From Aquipseudomonas alcaligenes_A (GTDB lineage: Bacteria > Pseudomonadota > Gammaproteobacteria > Pseudomonadales > Pseudomonadaceae): a stretch of DNA of 64,000 bases. The translations under genes were made by a program, and so were the position numbers. The stretch lies in NCBI GenBank assembly GCA_048595745.1, contig CP184361.1; one strand, 5' to 3'. Within the stretch, counting starts at the first letter, position 1, and each line of letters begins with the position of its first letter. Shown piece by piece: positions 50,474-59,977 of this stretch. The notes below the pieces were generated by a model, which did not search any database, had not been told where the DNA came from, and worked only from the letters and a program-made list of their open reading frames with translations.

Positions 50474-51103
50474 TCAGCGCAGCTCGGTAAAGGCCAGCTT
50501 TACGCCCAGACCCACCAGCACCGCGCCCATCAGCCGGTCGAACCAGTGCCCCAAGCGGGCAAAACCGGCGCGCACCCGGCGCTGGCTGAACAACAGCGCC
50601 ACCAGGCAGAACCAGATCGCCGTGGCAAAGGCCAGGTAGACGCCATAGCCGGCCTGCACTGCCAGCGGCGTATGCGGGTTGATAACCACGGTGAACAGGG
50701 AAAGGAAGAACAGCGTGGCCTTGGGGTTCAGGCCATTGGTGACGAAGCCGGTCATGAAGGCTCCACGCGGCGAGCGCTCGGCGCCATCGCCAACCACCTC
50801 CAGGCTGCCCGGTGCCGCCGGCTTGGCGCGCAGGGCCTTGATGCCGATGTAGAACAGGTAGGCCGCCGCCAGCCACTTCAGCGCGTTGAACAGCACGATG
50901 GACTGCGACACGATCAGGCCGATGCCGAGCAGCGAATAAGCCACATGGACGAAGATGCCGGTGCCAACGCCCAGTGCCGTCCAGGTACCGGCGCGGCGAC
51001 CATGGGCCACACTCTCGCGCACCACGATGGCGAAATCCGGCCCCGGGCTGGCCACGGCCAGCAGGTGGATCAGCGCCACGGTAAGAAACTCTGCCCAGTA
51101 CAT
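50474..51103 (-). CDS. LysE/RhtB-family amino acid exporter
   Basis: The 209-residue, about six-helix membrane protein starts with LTVALIHLLAVASPGPDFAIVVRESVAHGRRAG, the LysE/RhtB signature, and has the second-half GFVTNGLNPKATLFFLSLF motif. It exports an amino acid or metabolite by proton antiport; substrate unknown. ATG 51103 has AGGAGG 5 bases upstream. It converges on the thiolase terminator and is divergent from the dehydrogenase gene. Confidence 0.9.
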   Translation of the reverse strand: MYWAEFLTVALIHLLAVASPGPDFAIVVRESVAHGRRAGTWTALGVGTGIFVHVAYSLLGIGLIVSQSIVLFNALKWLAAAYLFYIGIKALRAKPAAPGSLEVVGDGAERSPRGAFMTGFVTNGLNPKATLFFLSLFTVVINPHTPLAVQAGYGVYLAFATAIWFCLVALLFSQRRVRAGFARLGHWFDRLMGAVLVGLGVKLAFTELR

Positions 51104-51183
51104 GAGGCCTCCTAGGGGTGGGAATCGATCGAACAGGCTGGCAACCTTACGCCAGCCCCCGCCATTCGCAACAGGTACAGCTG

Positions 51184-52152
51184 ATGAGCAATAGCCCTCG
51201 CGCGGTCTTTCTCGACCACGCCTCCCTCGACCTCGGCGATCTCGACCTGGCGCCGCTGCGCCAGGTGTTCGGCGAACTGATCCTGCATGACGCCAGCACC
51301 CGCGAGCAGGTCGTCGAGCGCCTGCAGGGCGCCCAGGTGGCGATCAGCAACAAGGTGCGCCTGGATGCGGACACCCTGGCCGCCTGCCCCGAACTTAAGC
51401 TGATTCTGGTGTCCGCCACCGGCACCAACAACATCGACCTGGCCGCCGCCCACGAGCGCGGCATCACGGTCGCCAATTGCCAGGGCTACGGCACCGCCTC
51501 GGTGGCCCAGCACGCGCTGATGCTGCTGCTCGCCCTGGCCACCCGTCTGCCTGACTACCAGGCGGCGGTTCGTGCGGGCGCCTGGCAGCGCGCCAGCCAG
51601 TTCTGCCTGCTCGACTTCCCGATCATCGAACTGCAGGGCAAGACCCTCGGCATCCTCGGCCATGGCGAACTGGGCGGTGCCTTTGCACGCCTGGCCGAGG
51701 CCCTGGGGATGCGCGTGCTGTATGGCGCCCTGCCCGGCCGCCCCGCCCGCGCCGACCGCCTGCCGCTGGGGGAGCTGCTGCCGCAGGTCGATGCACTCAG
51801 CCTGCACTGCCCATTGACCGAGCAGACCCGCCACCTCATCGGTGCCGCCGAACTGGCGCTGCTCAAGCCTCATGCCCTGCTGCTCAACACCGCCCGTGGC
51901 GGCCTGGTCGACGAACAGGCCCTGGCCGATGCCCTGCGCGCCGGGCACCTGGGCGGCGCGGCCTTCGATGTGCTCAGCGAGGAACCGCCGCGCCATGGCA
52001 ACCCGCTGCTGGCGGACGATATCCCGCGCCTGATCATCACCCCGCACAACGCCTGGGGCAGCCGCGAGGCGCGCCAACGCATCGTCGGCCAGCTGTCGGA
52101 GAATGCCCGCGCCTTCTTCGCCAGCGCCCCCATCCGCGTGGTCAACGGGTAA
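51184..52152 (+). CDS. hprA: D-2-hydroxyacid dehydrogenase (HprA-like)
   Basis: A 322-residue NAD-dependent 2-hydroxyacid dehydrogenase. It has the Rossmann motif GILGHGELGGAFARLAEALGM, the active-site arginine in LLLNTARGGLVDE, the acid in FDVLSEEPP and the catalytic histidine in ITPHNAWGS. The likely activity is hydroxypyruvate or glyoxylate reduction. The ATG at 51184 was chosen because the family N-terminus starts there; in-frame sequence further upstream overlaps the LysE promoter. Confidence 0.87.
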   Translation: MSNSPRAVFLDHASLDLGDLDLAPLRQVFGELILHDASTREQVVERLQGAQVAISNKVRLDADTLAACPELKLILVSATGTNNIDLAAAHERGITVANCQGYGTASVAQHALMLLLALATRLPDYQAAVRAGAWQRASQFCLLDFPIIELQGKTLGILGHGELGGAFARLAEALGMRVLYGALPGRPARADRLPLGELLPQVDALSLHCPLTEQTRHLIGAAELALLKPHALLLNTARGGLVDEQALADALRAGHLGGAAFDVLSEEPPRHGNPLLADDIPRLIITPHNAWGSREARQRIVGQLSENARAFFASAPIRVVNG

Positions 52153-52182
52153 ACTACGCGGCTTTTTTACCGGGAGATGGCC

Positions 52183-53181
52183 ATGGACCCACGAAGCGAG
52201 GTGCTGCTGCGCCAGGCGGAGCTGTTCCAGGGCGAGCTGCTGCTGGCTGGCCTGCCGGCCGACGACCTGCTCGGCCAGTTGCCGCGCGCCCATGGCTGGA
52301 GCTGGCATGCCGGCGAGCAGAATGCGCTGCAGGCGCGCTTTGCCGGGCGCTGCCAGTTCGGCACCGGCGCGCCCGAAACCGTGTTCGACAGCGCCGTGCT
52401 GTTCCTGCCCAAGTCGCGCGAACTCACCGATTACCTGCTGCAGGCCCTGGCCGCGCGCCTGGCCGGCCGCGAGTTGTATCTGGTTGGCGAGAAGCGCGCG
52501 GGCATCGAGCGCGCCGCCAAGCAGCTGGCCGTGTATGGCAAGCCGCGCAAACTGGACAGCGCCCGCCACTGCCAGCTGTGGCAGGTGACGGTGGAGCACG
52601 CCCCCGCAGTACCCGACCTGCACAGCCTGGCCCAGCGTTTCGAGCTGCCGCTGGCCGACGGCCCGTTGCCGGTCATCAGCCTGCCCGGCGTATTCAGCCA
52701 TGGCCGCCTGGACCGCGGCAGCGCCCTGCTGCTGGAGCAGCTGGACGGTCTGCCGCAGGGCCATCTGCTCGACTTCGGCTGCGGCGCCGGGGTGCTCGGT
52801 GCGACGCTCAAGCGCCGCTACCCGCAGAGCCAACTGACCCTGCTCGATGTCGATGCCTTCGCCGTCGAGAGCAGCCGCCTGACCCTGGCCGCCAATGGCC
52901 TGGACGCCGAGGTGATCGCCGGCGACGGCATCGACGCAGCGCCCACGGGCCTCGCCGCCATCGTCAGCAACCCGCCGTTCCACAGCGGCGTGCACACCGA
53001 CTACCAGGCCAGCGAACACCTGCTGCGCCAGGCTGCCCGCCACCTGGACAAGGGCGGCGAGCTGCGCCTGGTGGCCAACAGCTTCCTCAAATACCCACCG
53101 CTGATCGAACAGCACCTGGGCCCCTGCAAGACGCTGATCGAGGCCGACGGCTTCCGCATCTACAGCGCCCGTCGCCGCTAA
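52183..53181 (+). CDS. rsmC: 16S rRNA (guanine1207-N2)-methyltransferase RsmC
   Basis: RsmC methylates G1207 of 16S rRNA. The protein of about 332 residues has an N-terminal pseudo-methyltransferase domain and a C-terminal SAM-dependent one. The latter has GHLLDFGCGAGVLGATLKRR and the catalytic SNPPFHSGVHTDY. ATG 52183 has GGGAG 6 bases upstream; ATG 52177, two codons earlier, is also possible. It follows the dehydrogenase by 30 bases. Confidence 0.93.
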   Translation: MDPRSEVLLRQAELFQGELLLAGLPADDLLGQLPRAHGWSWHAGEQNALQARFAGRCQFGTGAPETVFDSAVLFLPKSRELTDYLLQALAARLAGRELYLVGEKRAGIERAAKQLAVYGKPRKLDSARHCQLWQVTVEHAPAVPDLHSLAQRFELPLADGPLPVISLPGVFSHGRLDRGSALLLEQLDGLPQGHLLDFGCGAGVLGATLKRRYPQSQLTLLDVDAFAVESSRLTLAANGLDAEVIAGDGIDAAPTGLAAIVSNPPFHSGVHTDYQASEHLLRQAARHLDKGGELRLVANSFLKYPPLIEQHLGPCKTLIEADGFRIYSARRR

Positions 53182-53242
53182 ACCTTTCATCCGCACCCAC
53201 TTGAGCGTCCGCCCGCAGGTCGACGCTCCGGAGCCATTTTTC

Positions 53243-54703
53243 GTGACCGATAGCAGTACCCCGCAGCCGCATCTGCAACGCGCGCTCAAGCCCCGCCACC
53301 TGAACATGATCGCCATCGGCGGCTCCATCGGTACCGGCCTGTTCGTCGCCTCCGGCGCCACCGTGGCCAGCGCCGGCCCAGGCGGAGCGCTGCTGGCCTA
53401 TGCGCTGATCGGGGTGATGGTGTACTTCCTCATGACCAGCCTCGGCGAGATGGCGGCGCACATGCCGGTATCCGGCTCGTTCAGCACCTATGGCAGCCGT
53501 TTCGTCGACGATGGCTTCGGTTTCGCCCTGGGCTGGAACTACTGGTACAACTGGGCGGTGACCATCGCCGCCGAGCTGGTGGCGGCGCAGCTGATCATGA
53601 GCTTCTGGCTGCCGGAGGTGCCTGGCATCTACTGGAGCGCGCTGTTCCTCGGCCTGATGTTCCTGCTCAACGTCTTATCGGTGAAGGGCTTCGGCGAGAG
53701 CGAGTTCTGGTTCGCACTGATCAAAGTGGTGACGGTGATCGTCTTCATCGGCATCGGCCTGGCCACCATCTTCGGCATCATGGGCGGCATCGAGTCGCCC
53801 GGTTTCAGCAACTTCACCACCGGCGACGCGCCTTTCGTCGGCGGCCTGCAGGCCATGGTCGGGGTGGCGATGATCGCCGGCTTCTCGTTCCAGGGCACCG
53901 AGCTGATCGGCATCGCCGCCGCCGAGTCGGAAAACCCGAAGCGCAACATTCCCATCGCCATCCGCCAGGTGTTCTGGCGCATCCTGATGTTCTACATCCT
54001 GGCGATCTTCGTGATCGGCATGCTGATCCCCTACAACGAGCCGAGCCTGCTGCAGAACGATGCCAGCGACATCAGCGTCTCGCCCTTCACCCTGCTGTTC
54101 GAACGCGCCGGCTTTGCCGCCGCAGCCAGCGTGATGAACGCGGTCATCCTCACCGCCATCCTCTCGGCCGGCAACTCGGGCATGTATGCCTCCACCCGCA
54201 TGCTCTACACCCTGGCCATGCAGGGCAAGGCGCCGCGCTTGTTCGCCCGCCTCTCCGCCAACGGCGTGCCGCGCAACGCGCTGTATGCCACCACCCTGGT
54301 GGGCGCCCTGTGCTTCTTCACTTCCATCGTCGGTGACAGCACCCTGTACACCTGGCTGCTGAACACCTCGGGAATGTGTGGATTCATCGCCTGGCTGGGC
54401 ATCGCCGTGTCGCATTACCGCTTCCGCAAGGGCTACCTCGCCCAGGGCGGGCGCCTGGCGGACCTGCCCTACCGCGCCAAGCTGTTCCCCTTCGGCCCGC
54501 TGTTCGCCTTCAGCCTGTGCCTGGTCATTACCCTGGGGCAGAACTACCAGGCCTTCATCGGCAACGGCATCGACTGGGCCGGCCTCATCGCCACCTACAT
54601 CAGCCTGCCGCTGTTCCTCGCCATCTGGTTCGGCTACCGCCTGAAGAAAGGCGCCCGCCTGGTGCCCTACCAGGCCATGGACGTGCGCGGTAGCGACGAC
54701 TGA
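53243..54703 (+). CDS. lysP: Lysine-specific APC-family permease
   Basis: The 486-residue, 12-helix permease closely resembles E. coli LysP over its length: RHLNMIAIGGSIGTGLFVASGA at helix 1, GGALLAYALIGVMVYFLMTSLGE, and GFSFQGTELIGIAAAESENP. It imports lysine with protons. The start is GTG 53243, with GGAG 9 bases upstream; an in-frame TTG at 53201 would add 14 non-conserved residues. Start preference rests on the ribosome-binding site. Confidence 0.93.
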   Translation: MTDSSTPQPHLQRALKPRHLNMIAIGGSIGTGLFVASGATVASAGPGGALLAYALIGVMVYFLMTSLGEMAAHMPVSGSFSTYGSRFVDDGFGFALGWNYWYNWAVTIAAELVAAQLIMSFWLPEVPGIYWSALFLGLMFLLNVLSVKGFGESEFWFALIKVVTVIVFIGIGLATIFGIMGGIESPGFSNFTTGDAPFVGGLQAMVGVAMIAGFSFQGTELIGIAAAESENPKRNIPIAIRQVFWRILMFYILAIFVIGMLIPYNEPSLLQNDASDISVSPFTLLFERAGFAAAASVMNAVILTAILSAGNSGMYASTRMLYTLAMQGKAPRLFARLSANGVPRNALYATTLVGALCFFTSIVGDSTLYTWLLNTSGMCGFIAWLGIAVSHYRFRKGYLAQGGRLADLPYRAKLFPFGPLFAFSLCLVITLGQNYQAFIGNGIDWAGLIATYISLPLFLAIWFGYRLKKGARLVPYQAMDVRGSDD

Positions 54704-54743
54704 GGTTGCCACCCCGGCGCGCTTTGGGCACAATGCGCGCCGT

Positions 54744-54935
54744 CCTAGGGGAGTAGTCTCCCGTGAGCGCCAGCTCACCCGGCGTGCGTCAACACACTTG
54801 CTCCGCAGAGCATGGCGCATGCGACCCGAGGCCCTCGCGGCCTGGGTTTGACAAGACCTATGACACGCACACCTCAGCCCGGGGCGGGGAGGTAGTACGT
54901 GTCATAGAACAGTCAAACCCGCCCCCTATAGGAAC
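54744..54935 (+). promoter_or_regulatory. Manganese (yybP-ykoY) riboswitch leader
   Basis: The 237-base leader before the GDT1-family gene opens with AGGGGAGTAGT, the conserved L1-side sequence of yybP-ykoY Mn2+ riboswitches, and has GTCAACACACTTG, which I recall from such leaders. It closes with a long stem: GGGTTTGAC (54844-54852) with GTCAAACCC (54912-54920), and CTATGACAC (54858-54866) with GTGTCATAG (54899-54907). The GDT1 ribosome-binding site follows just after. Manganese binding would open expression of the exporter. Exact boundaries are approximate. Confidence 0.75.
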
Positions 54936-54940
54936 GCCTG

Positions 54941-55525
54941 ATGCTGGAATCCCTGTTCGTACCCACCGGAATCGTCGCGCTCGCCGAAATCGGCGACAAG
55001 ACGCAGCTGCTTGCCCTGCTGCTGGCCGCCCGCTTCCGCCGCCCATGGCCGATCATCTGGGGCATAGTGGTCGCGACCCTGGCCAATCACTTCGCCGCCG
55101 GCGCCGTCGGCAACTGGGTGGCCGGCTTCTTCTCCGCCACCACCCTGAGCTGGGTGCTGGCCGCCTGCTTCGCCGCCGTGGCCGTGTGGACGCTGATCCC
55201 GGACAAGCTGGATGACGATGAAGCGTCCGCCCTCAACAAGTACGGCCCGTTCCTGACCACGCTGATCGCCTTCTTCCTCGCCGAGATGGGCGATAAGACG
55301 CAGATTGCCACCGTGATGCTGGCCGCGCAGTACCCGCACTTCCTGATGGTGGTGATCGGCACCACCCTGGGCATGCTGATCGCCAACGTGCCGGTGGTGC
55401 TGGCCGGCAACTTCGCTGCCGATCGTCTGCCGCTGACGCTCATTCGTCGGCTCGCAGCGCTGGCGTTCGCCCTCCTCGCGGTGTACGCAGCCTCTCAGGC
55501 ACTGGGGTTGACGGGAACGCTCTGA
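54941..55525 (+). CDS. GDT1/TMEM165 (UPF0016) manganese exporter
   Basis: A 194-residue membrane protein of the UPF0016 family with two copies of the E-x-G-D-K-T motif (EIGDKTQ at 16-22 and EMGDKTQ at 115-121), each in a three-helix half. Bacterial members export Mn2+ (MneA type). The yybP-ykoY-like leader supports manganese-induced expression. ATG 54941 has AGGAA 7 bases upstream. Confidence 0.93.
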   Translation: MLESLFVPTGIVALAEIGDKTQLLALLLAARFRRPWPIIWGIVVATLANHFAAGAVGNWVAGFFSATTLSWVLAACFAAVAVWTLIPDKLDDDEASALNKYGPFLTTLIAFFLAEMGDKTQIATVMLAAQYPHFLMVVIGTTLGMLIANVPVVLAGNFAADRLPLTLIRRLAALAFALLAVYAASQALGLTGTL

Positions 55526-55628
55526 CGCAGCGTGACGAGAACTGGCGCACAGAAGGGGGCTGTTACGACTCACGAGGCTGGTAATCTGTGCAACGGATTG
55601 CGCAGTACCCGCTTGGAGGGAGTTGTAC

Positions 55629-56072
55629 ATGTCACTGGACGAGATGAAGAAGCGCGTGCGCCAGCACATCGACCTGACCTGGAATCGCGGCCGCCTGGCG
55701 CTTGCCGAGCAGATGCACAGCCCCGATTTTCTCTACAAGAGCTCGTTCGTCGGGCATCCACTGGGCAGCACTGCGTTCGTCCAGATGGTGCAGAACATCC
55801 GCAGCGCCATGCCGGACATGGAGGTGGTCGTCGAGGAGTGCATCGCCGAAGCCAACAAGGTGGTGACCTGGAGCACCCTGATCGGCACCATCGAGAAGCC
55901 GGCACTGGGCTATCCGCCCAGCGACAAGGTCCTCAGCATCTCGGCCATGGCCTTCTGGACCCTGGCGCCGAACGGCGATATCCGCGAGATCTGCACCATG
56001 TTCGACATGGAGAGCTTCCGCGCCCAGCTCGGCCTGGAAAGCCGCCCCTTCGCCGAAAAGGCCCTGCCCTGA
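55629..56072 (+). CDS. SnoaL-like (ester cyclase, NTF2-fold) protein
   Basis: A 147-residue protein of the SnoaL-like polyketide cyclase group. It has the DLTWNRGRLALAEQMHSPDFLYKS opening, MPDMEVVVEECIAEANKVVTWSTLIGT and ISAMAFWTLAPNGDIREICTMFD segments, typical of the NTF2 fold. Function is unknown; such proteins bind or cyclise small molecules. ATG 55629 has GGAGGG 8 bases upstream; a TTG two codons earlier is less likely. Confidence 0.85.
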   Translation: MSLDEMKKRVRQHIDLTWNRGRLALAEQMHSPDFLYKSSFVGHPLGSTAFVQMVQNIRSAMPDMEVVVEECIAEANKVVTWSTLIGTIEKPALGYPPSDKVLSISAMAFWTLAPNGDIREICTMFDMESFRAQLGLESRPFAEKALP

Positions 56073-56077
56073 TACGA

Positions 56078-56101
56078 CAACGGCGCCCGAGGGCGCCGTT
56101 G
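56078..56101. terminator. Bidirectional terminator between the SnoaL-like and M48 genes
   Basis: CAACGGCGCCC with GGGCGCCGTTG and a 2-base loop. It lies 5 bases after the SnoaL-like stop and 4 bases beyond the M48 protease stop, with T/A-rich flanks on both sides. Confidence 0.85.
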
Positions 56102-56105
56102 TTCC

Positions 56106-56921
56106 TTATTTCCTGGCCTGCTCGTAAAGCGGCATCACCTTGGGGATAGCCGCCTGCAGGGCAGCGATGCGACTGCTCGACGAGGGGTGGGTGCTCATGA
56201 ACTCCGGCGGCGCACCACCGCCCGCCTTGCTCATCTTCTGCCACAGGCTGATCGCCGCGTTCGGATCGTAACCGGCGCGCGCGGAGAGCTCGAGACCAAT
56301 GATGTCCGCCTCGTTCTCGTTGGAGCGGCTGTTGGGCAGCATCATCAGGTATTCGACGCCGGTATCAGCCATCTGCTTGCCAGCGTCGCCCAGCCCCAGC
56401 AGGGCCGCCCCCACCTGGGTGGCCATTTGCGTACCGTAAGCCTTGGACATGGCCTCGCGGCTGTGCTCGCGCAGAGCATGGGCGATCTCGTGCCCCATCA
56501 CCGCCGCCAACTCCGCATCTGTCAGCTGCAGTCGCTCGATCAGGCCGCTATAGACGATGATCTTGCCGCCCGGCCCGCAATTGGCGTTGAGCTCCTCACT
56601 GTCGATCAGGTTGACCTGCCAGTTCCACTGCGCAGCGTCGGCACGAAACACCGGCGCCTGGGCAATCAGCCGGCGGGCAATGGTCTGAACCCGCTGGGCA
56701 TTGCGGCTACTCTTATCCAGAACCCCCTTGCCGGCAGCCTCGTTCAGCGTCTGCTGGTAGGCCTGGGCATACATGCTGTCGACCTCCTGGGCCGACAGCA
56801 TGCTGAACATGTACTGCTTGCGCTCCACGCCCACCGCGCCTCCGCTGGTGGTATTCACGGCCTGGCAGGCCGTCAGCAGGGGAAGGACGGTCAAGGCCGT
56901 CAGGCGAAACAGGTTGTGCAT
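56106..56921 (-). CDS. M48-family metalloprotease lipoprotein (LoiP/YggG-like)
   Basis: The 271-residue protein has a lipoprotein signal with LLTAC (acylated Cys19), the zinc motif HEIAH at 144-148 and the third ligand in SNENEADIIGLEL (glutamate near 204). The length and single domain match YggG/LoiP, an outer-membrane protease. No TPR extension is present. ATG 56921 directly precedes the signal peptide. It converges on the SnoaL-like gene. Confidence 0.92.
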   Translation of the reverse strand: MHNLFRLTALTVLPLLTACQAVNTTSGGAVGVERKQYMFSMLSAQEVDSMYAQAYQQTLNEAAGKGVLDKSSRNAQRVQTIARRLIAQAPVFRADAAQWNWQVNLIDSEELNANCGPGGKIIVYSGLIERLQLTDAELAAVMGHEIAHALREHSREAMSKAYGTQMATQVGAALLGLGDAGKQMADTGVEYLMMLPNSRSNENEADIIGLELSARAGYDPNAAISLWQKMSKAGGGAPPEFMSTHPSSSSRIAALQAAIPKVMPLYEQARK

Positions 56922-57094
56922 GTCGGATCTCCGTTAAAACAGGGCTCTTATGCTAGGCCGCCGAACACGAAGGAACAATGTCCGGCTTGCACTCTGACCA
57001 TCGGCCATCTTTTCTAGTTGCAGAGAGGGCTAATGCTTTGATGTAAAGCAGCCGATAACCAGGGACCGGTGCAACCCGATGATGTGGAGTCCCT

Positions 57095-59233
57095 ATGCGC
57101 TTCAAGTCCATCCAGTTTTCAGTTGTTGTTCTGGCGGGTGCCAGCGTGCTGGCCGTTGTCGTGGCACTGGTGCTCTACGCGCTGTTCGCGGGATCGCGCA
57201 CCCAACATCTGGTGCATGATCGCACCCAGGCACTGCTTGAACAGGTCATCGATCAGCGCCTGATCGCACTGGCCGAAGCACAGGTCGGCAAGCTGCAACG
57301 CCAGTTCGAGACGCCGATGACCGTTGCCAAATCGCTCGCCACCCTGAACAGCCAGATGGCTCCTGGCGAGGACGGCGCAGCCAGGGTCAGCCTTAGTCGC
57401 GACGAATTGTCGAATCTGGTTTCCGTCTATCTGGACAAGAACCCTGAGCTGATCGACCTCTACATCGGCTGGGAACCCAACGCTTTCGATCAGGACGATG
57501 ATCTCTACGCCGGCCAGGAGGCCAACGGTTACGACACCACGGGCCGCTTCATGCCCTGGTGGTACCGCGACGCTGGGCAATTGAAAGTCGCCCCGCTCAC
57601 TGCGGCCCAGATGGAGAGCGAGAAAATCCTGCCCACCGGAGTGCGCGAGGGCGAATACTACCTGTGCCCCAAAGCCACCAAGCAACCCTGCGTGATCGAC
57701 CCTGCCTCCTATGACTTCGGTGGCAAGCAGGTCCTGGTGTCTTCGTTCAACGCGCCGATTATCGTGGACGGCCAGTTCAAGGGGGTCGCGGGTAACGACC
57801 TGGCGCTCGATTTCATCCAGGGTCTGCTCAATACCGCCAATGCCAGCCTTTACGAGGGAGCAGGCGAGCTGGCCCTGATTGCCTCCAACGGCACCCTGAT
57901 CGCCGCGACCGAGGATGCCAAGCTGGTAGGCCAGCCCGCGACCCAGGTCCTCGATGCAGAACTGCTGGAGCGTCTCAAGCAAAGCAGTGGTACCGAACCG
58001 ATTCTCAAGCGTGATGAGGGACAGAACCTCTACCAGTTGCTATTGCCCTTCCAGGTCGCGGGCACCTCAACGCGCTGGGCCCTGGCCATCGAACTGCCAA
58101 CCGAGGCAGTGCTGGCAGAGCTGCATCAGCTACAGGACGACCTCGCAGCCCAGGCGCACGAGGACACCTTCAGCATGGCCCTGATCGGCCTGCTGGTGGC
58201 CGCTTTCGGGCTGCTGGTGATCTGGTTCGTCGGCTACGGCATCGCCCGCCCCCTGAAGGACATGGCTGCGATGCTTGATGATATTGCCAAGGGCGATGGC
58301 GATCTGACCGTGCGCCTGCAAGTGGATCGTGCCGACGAGCTGGGGCAGATCGCCAGCGGCTTCAACACCTTCCTCAACAAGCTGCAGAACATGATCCGCG
58401 ACGTGGTCGGCTCGGTGCAGAAAGTCAGCGATTCGTCTGAACATACCGCCGATATTGCGATTCGGACCAATCAGGGCGTCCAGCGCCAGATGGCGGAAAT
58501 CGACCAGGTTGCCACCGCCGTGCATGAGATGACTGCCACGGCCCAGGATGTCGCACGCAACGCTACCCAGGCCGCCGAAGCGGCCAGCCATGCCGACCGC
58601 TCGGCCAACGACGGCAAGCGCATTGTCGAAGGGACCGCCAAGGCCATTTCAGCACTGGCCAACGAGATAGGCCGTGCCGTGGGCGTGGTGCAAACCCTGG
58701 CCAAGGACAGCGAGAACATCAACGCCATCCTGGTAGCCATTCGTGGCATTGCCGAGCAGACCAACCTGCTGGCTCTCAACGCCGCCATTGAAGCGGCCCG
58801 GGCTGGCGAGCAAGGTCGCGGCTTCGCAGTGGTGGCGGACGAGGTACGCAATCTGGCACAGAAGACCCAACAGGCGACCGAGGAAATCCAAGCGATGATC
58901 CAGCAGCTGCAGCACGGTACCCGCGAGGTCGTCAACGTGATGGAGCAGAGCCAGGCACGCACCGATGACAGCGTGCAGCAGGCGCAGATTGCCGCATCGG
59001 CACTGGAGGAGATCACTCAGGCGGTGTCCGTGATCAATGACATGAACACCCAGATTGCCAGCGCTGCGGAGGAACAGAGTGCGGTCGCGGAAGACATCAA
59101 CCGCAACGTCACCAATATCGGCCAGGTAGCGGTGGAGGTGGCCGGCGGCGCGGACGAGGCCAGCGCCGCCAGCGCCGAGCTGACGAAGCTGGCCGAGCAG
59201 CAGCGGCGGTTGATCAATCAGTTCAGGGTGTAG
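57095..59233 (+). CDS. Methyl-accepting chemotaxis protein with a dCache-type sensor
   Basis: A 712-residue chemoreceptor. It has transmembrane helix 1 (about 7-30), a periplasmic dCache-like sensor to about 355, helix 2 (about 360-382), HAMP (383-435) and the cytoplasmic MCP domain. The hairpin tip reads IRGIAEQTNLLALNAAIEAARAGEQGRGFAVVADEVRNLA. The sensor lacks the obvious YxxxxRxWYxxA amino-acid motif of PctA-type receptors (it has GRFMPWWYRDAG), so ligand identity is open. The protein ends in QFRV, without a CheR-tethering pentapeptide. The 173-base upstream gap carries no clear sigma-28 site that I can identify. Confidence 0.92.
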   Translation: MRFKSIQFSVVVLAGASVLAVVVALVLYALFAGSRTQHLVHDRTQALLEQVIDQRLIALAEAQVGKLQRQFETPMTVAKSLATLNSQMAPGEDGAARVSLSRDELSNLVSVYLDKNPELIDLYIGWEPNAFDQDDDLYAGQEANGYDTTGRFMPWWYRDAGQLKVAPLTAAQMESEKILPTGVREGEYYLCPKATKQPCVIDPASYDFGGKQVLVSSFNAPIIVDGQFKGVAGNDLALDFIQGLLNTANASLYEGAGELALIASNGTLIAATEDAKLVGQPATQVLDAELLERLKQSSGTEPILKRDEGQNLYQLLLPFQVAGTSTRWALAIELPTEAVLAELHQLQDDLAAQAHEDTFSMALIGLLVAAFGLLVIWFVGYGIARPLKDMAAMLDDIAKGDGDLTVRLQVDRADELGQIASGFNTFLNKLQNMIRDVVGSVQKVSDSSEHTADIAIRTNQGVQRQMAEIDQVATAVHEMTATAQDVARNATQAAEAASHADRSANDGKRIVEGTAKAISALANEIGRAVGVVQTLAKDSENINAILVAIRGIAEQTNLLALNAAIEAARAGEQGRGFAVVADEVRNLAQKTQQATEEIQAMIQQLQHGTREVVNVMEQSQARTDDSVQQAQIAASALEEITQAVSVINDMNTQIASAAEEQSAVAEDINRNVTNIGQVAVEVAGGADEASAASAELTKLAEQQRRLINQFRV

Positions 59234-59266
59234 TTCGCAGGCGGGGCGTACTGCCCTGCTGCTGCC

Positions 59267-59977
59267 TCAGTGTTTGTGCGCCCAGCGCTGGCGCAACCAC
59301 TCCAGGTCTTCCGGGCGGGTGATCTTCAGGTTGTCCGCCCGCCCCTCCACCATTTTCGGCGCCTGCCCGGCCCATTCCAGGGCCGACGCCTCATCGGTCA
59401 CCGCCACCCCTGCCACCAGCGCGTCGGCGAGGGCGCGATGCAACGCGGCGAAACGGAACATCTGCGGCGTGTAGGCCTGCCAGATCAGGCTACGGTCGAC
59501 CGTCTCCGCCACCCGGCCATCTGCACCGATGCGCTTGAGCGTATCGCGCGCCGGCACCGCCAGCAGACCGCCGACCGGGTCATCGGCCAGCTCGGCGAGC
59601 AGTCGGTCCAGATCACTGCGTGCCAGGTTGGGTCGCGCGGCATCATGCACCAGCACCCAGTCGCCTGCCTGCGCCCCCAGTTCGACAAGGCACAGCAGTC
59701 CGGCCAGCACCGAATCGGCGCGCTCGGCACCGCCTTCGACGCGCTGGATGCGCGGATCAGTGGCGCAAGGCAGGGCAGGCCAGTAGGGATCGTCCGCCGC
59801 CAGGCTGAGCACCAGGCCCTTGAGGCGCGGATGATCAAGGAAACAGTCGAGGGTGTGCTCCAGGATGGTCCGCCCGGCCAGCTGCAGGTACTGCTTGGGA
59901 CGGTCGGCACGCATGCGCGAACCGATACCGGCGGCAGGAATCACCACCCAGAAGGGAGGAAGCTCGTGCGCGATCAT
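59267..59977 (-). CDS. ispD: 2-C-methyl-D-erythritol 4-phosphate cytidylyltransferase
   Basis: IspD attaches CMP to MEP in isoprenoid synthesis. The 236-residue protein has the CTP-binding AAGIGSRMRADRPKQYLQL-type start, VHDAARP and the KITRPEDLEWLR C-terminal marks. The start overlaps ftsB by 4 bases, the usual ftsB-ispD coupling. Confidence 0.96.
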   Translation of the reverse strand: MIAHELPPFWVVIPAAGIGSRMRADRPKQYLQLAGRTILEHTLDCFLDHPRLKGLVLSLAADDPYWPALPCATDPRIQRVEGGAERADSVLAGLLCLVELGAQAGDWVLVHDAARPNLARSDLDRLLAELADDPVGGLLAVPARDTLKRIGADGRVAETVDRSLIWQAYTPQMFRFAALHRALADALVAGVAVTDEASALEWAGQAPKMVEGRADNLKITRPEDLEWLRQRWAHKH

